Shown one piece after another: positions 20,114 through 25,681 of a stretch of 25,681 nucleotides of DNA; the stretch's first letter is position 1; every line of letters begins with the position of its first letter. The stretch is from Paramacrobiotus richtersi. Taxonomy: Eukaryota; Tardigrada; Eutardigrada; Parachela; Macrobiotidae. The notes beneath the pieces were generated by a model, which saw only the letters and a list, made by a program, of their open reading frames with translations, had not been told where the DNA came from and ran no database searches. The stretch is taken from positions 1-25,681 of the forward strand of contig JAQGAU010000613.1 of assembly GCA_034698045.1 (NCBI GenBank), in the 5' to 3' direction. The position numbers and the translations under genes were made by a program.

Positions 20114-22197
20114 TCGGTTAGTTGCAGGTGTAGCGTTAATATAATACGAAACGAAGTAATGTTCAGAAGTACATAAGGTCTCAGGAATTACGTTCAATAT
20201 TTTTTGACTGCAATTGGCTTCACTATGGCTACGCGATTAGCGTGGTGTTTGATAGGTTCCGTCTTTGGTCCGCAGTTAATACGGTGGACATTCATTCTTG
20301 AAATACGGTATTATCGTTGGTAGATGCTTGCGCAGTTTTCTGGGCGTATCGTTCGAGAGTGTGCATGCGGTGTGTAAAGCCACCCAAACAGAATACGTTT
20401 TAGTTTTTACAGTTTATTTGCGAAGATTTGCAGAACGTCTCCGCAGGCGTTTCGAAATGCAAAGAAATGTTTACAGGTCCTTCTCAAAATTTGTTGTTTT
20501 GCTTTATCGAGCAGCTTATGACCTTTCTTAGGCAATGGCCATCAAAATTAAGAATTCCAGCGCACTGAAAATTCTACAAGCATACGAATAATGAAATCGG
20601 TTAACAAGCGCCCACGTTGGGACCGAATCACCCAAAAAAAAATTTATTCGAATCAGCCATTTTGTGTGGTCGTCTGGAATCTCCTTTCTCGCCTCCTTTA
20701 GAGTCGCCTTTCTGCCTTGATTGGCCCTTCTCCTTTGTGGACGGGCGTTCGTTCTTTGTGCGCTCTTTTCCAGCTTTGCTCGGTCCCTCTCCACAACGAG
20801 CTCGCTTCACCCGGTACCTACCAGATCAAAGGTCACATATATTATAAAAGGTAAGGTGGGATAAACTTCCGCGGACATCAAGGTGCAATTTCTTCGCAAT
20901 GTTGCAACTGCAGGAGCAAATTGTTGGTACAAATTATCTCCTGAGGTTATCATCATTACGTCAATACCTTTACTTCCTATATGTGATTCCATATACGTAC
21001 TGTGTCGATTGACGACATCTACAGTCGATGCAAAATACACTTTTTGGCTGATTAAGCGGCTGCGCGTATATATTAATCCTTTGTCTGCTAAACCATAGTA
21101 CTAGTTATTTTATATGTGGAAAGACTTCTTTTTGGATAGATCCTTTGGATTGATTCACGATCCACGTATAACGATGCCAAAGGGCTTCCATTTGCTTTTT
21201 TTCCATATTCCGTGAAGCTGACAACGTCTAAAAAAACATTCATGGTAGGTTGCCGACAACCACTACACCGTGTATACGTATAGTTGTATAAACAACGCAG
21301 TTGCGGTACATTTACCTATCAAACGTGGCAGGCTACAGCAGACAAATTTGCTAGCTCAGTCAGAGGTATAAAGCAATTGCACAAACAAATGTTGACGACC
21401 ACACAGTTCGAAATATTTCATGATATAATGTTCTTAAAACAATGAGAGTCATGAACCTGATGGTATGCAATGACTCAGATTTGAAGGAGGCTCTACAACA
21501 CAAAGAAACCATGTTACAGCAACAAAATATCTCGGAAATCTAGAAATCAAGCAACTACGCTAACGCGGAGACCGACATGTGGCAACAAAATAAAACTTTC
21601 ATGCAGTGTTTGTGGAAGGTGGAATCTACGTGTACAGTTGGCCAGGTATGCGTGTAGCCAACAATCATAAACAATTTATGTTCAACATAAATCTAATCAT
21701 AGAGGCTTTAAGACAATAACATAAACTAAGGCACAAACCCTCAGTTTCAAATCCCCAAAGTGTAAAACATCAGTGTCAACTGTCTACCTGTGAAAGACAC
21801 CGATACTGACCAGTGCTGACAGGCACCGAAGTTGGTTGTGCAAACTGGTGCGGATGTAAACTGTATTGGAGAAGAAACCTTCAACAGTGATGTGTACCCC
21901 GAGTTCTTTAAAACCTGTTGCTTCCCGGCTTGTTTCAATATAACAAATCGTATTGTAGTTGTTTACCATCGGCGCTTGTTCAGTTCAGCCTAACGTCTAT
22001 GTTTATCGTCGGTTTGCTTGTCATGAGTAGGACCGGAAAGAAATATGCGGTGCTTGACGGTTTAACAACATTTTACAATACAGCAAGGTGCTGGCAAACA
22101 GCCGAACAGCCTGGCACAAACAAACTGAACAACTTTTCAAAACATCCGGGTGAAACGCAAACATTGGACAATAGCCTGGGTACATACTGTACACACA
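20114..22197. other. No gene recognised
   Basis: About 2.1 kb of AT-rich sequence with short frames only. A pyrimidine-rich strand at 20680-20790 is followed by a TATA-like sequence at 20843, but no convincing gene lies after it; the longest ATG frame just downstream, at 20899, is 36 codons. Confidence 0.5.
20843..20850 (+). promoter_or_regulatory. TATA-like sequence without an identified gene
   Basis: ATTATAAAAG is identical in core to the box at 4733, with an inverted CCAAT (ATTGG) about 120 bases before it. No product could be assigned downstream, so this may be chance or the promoter of a non-coding or multi-exon gene that I could not resolve. Confidence 0.2.
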
Positions 22198-22204
22198 TAT
22201 AAAG
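22198..22204 (+). promoter_or_regulatory. TATA box of the cysteine-rich peptide gene
   Basis: TATAAAG lies 105 bases before the ATG at 22303, and an inverted CCAAT (ATTGG) lies near 22163. Transcription would start near 22230. Confidence 0.5.
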
Positions 22205-22302
22205 ATTCGCTCTCTGACGATCACCTACGGTAATCTGTTTCTGGAACGTTAGATAAGACCGTTATACTAGACTTCGGTCGTTTTATTAGCACACGTTCAA
22301 TC

Positions 22303-22634
22303 ATGCCGTTCTCTTCCATTCTTGTTCTTACGCTGCTGTGTCTTTTCCTGCTGCTGGACTTCTCAGCAGAACGAACAGGTTAGTTAATAAGGCACTGTTG
22401 TCGGGGATGTCATCGTAGCACAACCAATATTATATAGATAAATAGATAGTTTATTCTGAGAAATATGCAGAAGCCGCTGCCGTGCTCGACACCAACAACG
22501 AAATCAAGCTCTCGCGCTCACGTCGAATTCCAACTGATAGCTGCTTGCCCGCGCCCTGCTACAGCTTTGGATGTTGTTACGGCAACTGTCCAGGAAAATG
22601 TACCGCGTGCGGGATTCGGTATACCTGTTATTAA
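22303..22634 (+). CDS. Cysteine-rich secreted peptide precursor
   Basis: Exons 22303-22378 and 22471-22634 join in phase 1 (donor GTTAGT, acceptor ATGCAG) to 79 residues. Residues 1 to about 22 are a strong signal peptide (MPFSSILVLTLLCLFLLLDF). A short propeptide (AAAVLDTNNEIKL) ends in the basic motif SRSRR, a likely furin or prohormone-convertase site. The predicted mature part is about 35 residues with eight cysteines spaced C-x4-C-x4-CC-x3-C-x3-C-x2-C-x5-C, ending in Tyr just after the last cysteine. This layout is typical of secreted disulphide-rich defence or signalling peptides, and of venom peptides, but I recognise no specific family and assign no activity. A TATA box at 22198 and ATTAAA at 22775 bracket it. 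TTTTATTAG ends 13 bases before the ATG. Confidence 0.75.
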
Positions 22635-22774
22635 TTTTGTTGCGTTATTCGTAACTATGACTGTTCTGTGCGCTGCTTGGAATGCTTGATTACTTCCTTT
22701 AATAGCGACCGCTTAGACGATCTTCTGGGGCGGGACAGCAGTATTAGTTTCCGTCTAGCTTGTAACATTACGGA

Positions 22775-22780
22775 ATTAAA
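22775..22780 (+). terminator. Poly(A) signal variant ATTAAA
   Basis: ATTAAA followed by a T-rich stretch, 140 bases after the stop codon of the cysteine-rich peptide gene. Confidence 0.4.
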
Positions 22781-24420
22781 GCTTCTTTCTGTCCGTAGCA
22801 TATCATAAAATGAGAATGTAGAATTCTCTCAAACTGGAGTGCTGTAAAGCTTACCAGGATTTGATCGGCTGTTTGGTGGTTACTGCTTACGATGGCTATA
22901 CGAGAATCAGTCAAACAACGAGAGGTCACGCTCACACAAGTTTATTAGGGAATCACAACATTGTCGGATGAGGGAAAAAGAAATTAACCGTTCCGAAAAA
23001 ACGAAAGACGACAGACTAATTTTGGTTAAAAAATGAGCCGTTTTGAAACGAACATGCTACTGCATGTTCGCGAGAAACCACGAGAATGCCATAAAGGCTC
23101 AGTACTTTATGGCAAATCACCCAGGCACTGCGGGATACTGCAGGCCAAAACCAGGAAAAGAGAAAAATGCTGCCACACGGCAGAATGGAACACGCCGACT
23201 AAAGAAGACGCCGAGCTCGATGCAGTCGAGTCTCGTGCGCAAAAATGAGAAAAACCGAAAAACAAGCCACGTCGTCACACACAAGACCGCCGACACAAGG
23301 CGCAAACACACAACGAGCAAGAGACCGCCATCGTGAGCGGGAACGTACAACCTCGTCACAGTTTGCTCAGTCAAATTCCGCATCACAAATCTCTTACGTT
23401 ACGCACAGCTCACGAATGAGTCATCTACATGCAACTCAACCATTTCCGCTTTAATATCATTATTGTTAACAACACCGGTTAATATAAACTGTATACCTGT
23501 TTTCACAGGGGAGACATGCTGATGTGTAAAATTCGTGGCGGCTGCTACGCTACGCCGGTTAGTCATTAATTTTGAATGTTTCGTTTGCAACCGAAAGTGT
23601 TGCTGGGACTTATGATACTATTATGCAATGGAGCTGTGAAAAATAAACCGATTTTCATCCCATAAGCGACAACTCCGTGCAAACGATATGGAGCTACTTG
23701 GAGCTCTTGGAAACGGGGAAAATGGATCAGACGGTCCAGTACTTTTGCTTGTCTGCTCGGAACAAATGGTATTTAAGACAATTACAGTAAATTCGTAGTA
23801 CAGCGCAACATCGCGGGCTGTTGTAGTTTGTATAGTCAGTATATCCGCTGAGGAGATACGGGAAGAAGTAGGGCCACGGAGCTTCCGGGCATGTGGGTAG
23901 ACTGCTATCATATGGGTACCAGGATATTGATGCAGTATGAGGAGGAACTGAGCCATAACTTGCTAGGTGCAAGTTACGCGCCCTAAATTCGCTAACTTCG
24001 TGTGCAGTAAGCTAGACTACAAATGGGAATGCGAGCGCACACCAAGGGTGGTTAGCAAAGTATAGGTACATAACCGCTTTATGAGCAAGCTGTGGCACAG
24101 ATCCTCGTACGGCTGGAGAACAGCGTCGACGGCGACGGTAACGGCTTGCCTCTGGGACGAGGACATGGTGAGCGGTCTGGCTCGCGCTAGACATCAATGT
24201 GGCTACTGGCCCATGACTGCCGGTTGCGCTTCGACCAGAAGAACGTGAATGGTCGGTTGACCAGAATCATCACTGCGGCATAACCTATACCAAATAGTAT
24301 TTCCCAATCCGTACGTACCCTCGTATCCCGAGTCTACCCTTCTACAGAGGAGGTGTTGACCGGTCCTGCGATGGACGCCTGGATAAAGGTAACATGTTGT
24401 CAAGTTCCCGATAACGCGTT
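22781..24420. other. No gene recognised
   Basis: About 1.6 kb. Around 23040-23350 there are overlapping frames rich in Lys, Arg and Thr on the + strand, without a motif or clear splice structure. From about 24060 the sequence may belong to the upstream part of the retroelement relic, but no reverse-transcriptase motif could be read. Confidence 0.45.
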
Positions 24421-25110
24421 TTGAAAATTTCATGTGCCTGGGATATGCCAATGATTCAGCAGACGGTTTCAGCACTTCGCCTATCGGTGATTGGAAAAGT
24501 CCGTGCAAGAGCAGTTTTGCTGGCTGCCTTGCAACGGGCTTTTGGTGCGTGGATAAATGCTCTGCCCGCCTACTGTCTGGGAACGTTCTTAACGAATAAC
24601 GATCACTATTGGAATCGGTCTCCAACTTGGTTTTCTTGTTGTCCAGGAAGTTCCTGGCAGGAACATGAATGTATGAAGTGCGGTGATAAGGTAGCAGTAA
24701 TAGGGCACCATGGGCTTACTTGTAGTACAAAAGAGACATGAAGCCGGCATGTGGAAATGAATAACGTGGTTTGAAAGGCATTCCAGAGCGCTGGCTTTCC
24801 ATGTCAGAGAGCCGGCAGGACTGTTGCACAGAATTGGAGACGACCGGATGGGTTATATTGACGCAGATTCCGGTTCGCGAAGGAAGGACAGTAATCTGTG
24901 ATGCAACCTGTTGGAATACCATATGGACTCCAGCGTACGAGGATCATCCAGAAATGCTGGGCCCACGGCACATTTGGCGGAAAGCAGAAAGCGCAACCGC
25001 TATGCCTTTCTCGAGCAGCGCGTATTTATTTTTCCCCCTTGGCTGTTGAGACTACGTAATTGGGCACTTACGGCCCTGCTTTTACTGGGCTTATCCAGTT
25101 TTAGCGGAGG
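24421..25110 (+). mobile_element. Decayed retroelement, C-terminal polyprotein part
   Basis: Three frames in succession carry motifs of one protein. In the first (24421-24741): AFGAWINALPAYCLGTFL, then the finger-like CMKCGDKVAVIGHHGLTC, then a stop followed by SRHVEMNN. Next, RPDG at 24841-24852, and in another frame GRTVICDATCWNT at about 24880-24915. Last (24911 onward): KRNRYAFLEQRVFIFPPW, then a hydrophobic segment. The sequence order SGAWLxALP, CxCG...GxHGLxC, RHxxxN, RPDG, GRxxxxDxT recalls the region after the reverse transcriptase in a class of animal retroelements, where RPDG...D looks like a PD-(D/E)XK nuclease core. The class is from memory and not certain. Frameshifts and stops show the copy is dead; no terminal repeat was identified. 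Confidence 0.7.
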
Positions 25111-25120
25111 TTCTCTACGG

Positions 25121-25378
25121 TACATTCAACAAAATTGGTTTTTTGTCTGTCCCGTCGGTTGCGGTACCAGAAGTATTGCGTAATGACACAGTAATATAGG
25201 GAGCGTCCCCTATATTCAACAAAACTGTTTAGTTTGTCCGTCCCGTCGGTCACGGTACCGGAAGTATTGCGTAATAACGCAGTAGTAGAGGACCGGTCCT
25301 CTTTATTCAACACAACTCTATGTTTTGTCCGTTCCGTCGGTCACTATATCCAAAACTGAGAAGTGTTGCAGGACCCAG
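25121..25378. repeat. Tandem repeat, about 90 bp, three units
   Basis: Units begin at ATTCAAC at 25124, 25214 and 25305. Shared blocks are TTTGTCYGTYCCGTCGGT, ACGGTACC and GAAGTATTGCGTAAT. Unit junctions are self-complementary: 25193-25201 pairs with 25208-25216 (9 bp), and 25287-25302 is a perfect 16-base palindrome. The array directly follows the retroelement relic, so it could be its 3' tail or a small satellite. Confidence 0.85.
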
Positions 25379-25681
25379 GTCTATTTATACCTGACATTGG
25401 CCATTACTATGCACAAATTCCAAGCAATAACCTGCGACAAAGCAGTTGTGCATCGTAGGAAAAAAGACTTTGCCTCTGGACTGATCAACAAAACTAGGTA
25501 GAATGAGTCTTTTGATTTGCTAGTTTTGAGCGGCAAACTCCGCCTTTTACTGTTCCCAGTGTGACAACGGTCAACAGTTCGGGAGGTATATACAACAATG
25601 TTATTATTTTCCACTGCCCCAGGTAACGCAAACACTCTTGATCACCCAAATATCAACATTTTTATCGAATTCCGGAAAAGA
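25379..25681. other. Nothing recognised to the window end
   Basis: Short frames only. The sequence just after the repeat array contains no further unit. Confidence 0.5.

Noticed and set aside
23033..23460. Overlapping basic, Lys/Arg/Thr-rich frames.
   Set aside because: No motif, no splice structure and equal openness in several frames; treated as chance.
24203..24625. 140-codon - strand frame.
   Set aside because: No motif; it overlaps the + strand retroelement remnant, whose motifs are convincing.

Overview
The window is animal (metazoan) nuclear DNA. Genes are split by short GT-AG introns (mostly 54-300 bases), there are TATA boxes and AATAAA/ATTAAA signals, there is no operon structure, and the families are animal ones: CBP/p300 interaction domains, a class A GPCR, astacin proteases fused to a C-type-lectin-like domain, and a retroelement relic. 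Short introns and tandem secreted-gene families suggest a compact invertebrate genome, perhaps an ecdysozoan such as a tardigrade. The species is a guess; the sequence does not settle it. Every gene recognised lies on the + strand.

Layout. 1-2554: no gene recognised. 2555-4230: last four exons of a CBP/p300-like gene with the end of a TAZ1 zinc domain, a KIX domain and an NCBD-like helix region, then a stop. KIX and NCBD sit about 60 residues apart in the same exon, so bromodomain, acetyltransferase, ZZ and TAZ2 are absent: an adaptor-only 'mini-CBP'. 4733-5286: a doubtful small hydrophobic-protein gene with TATA box and poly(A) signal. 7320-8528: a three-exon, 318-residue orphan GPCR carrying the reciprocal N2.50/D7.49 exchange. 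8529-11222: no gene seen.

11223-20113: a tandem array of one secreted family. Two complete 11-exon genes (439 and 434 residues) have the order signal peptide, four-cysteine 'WCC' module, Thr-rich linker, astacin propeptide, astacin protease, C-type-lectin-like domain. Between them lie a decayed third copy that lost the exon encoding HExxH, an isolated pseudo-first-exon, and two small two-exon genes that encode only signal peptide plus WCC module. The exon grammar (first intron phase 1, then WCC at the start of exon 2) is shared by all, so the WCC module appears able to exist alone or as the protease N-terminus.

20114-25681: a two-exon gene for a cysteine-rich secreted peptide precursor (22303-22634, signal peptide, dibasic site, eight cysteines), a frameshifted retroelement remnant (24421-25110), and three copies of an approximately 90-bp tandem repeat whose unit ends form different hairpins.

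The strongest candidates for something undescribed are the mini-CBP, the WCC module family with its protease-lectin fusion, and the cysteine-rich peptide. A recurring splice-acceptor-like AG just upstream of start codons raises the possibility of spliced-leader trans-splicing or 5' UTR introns.
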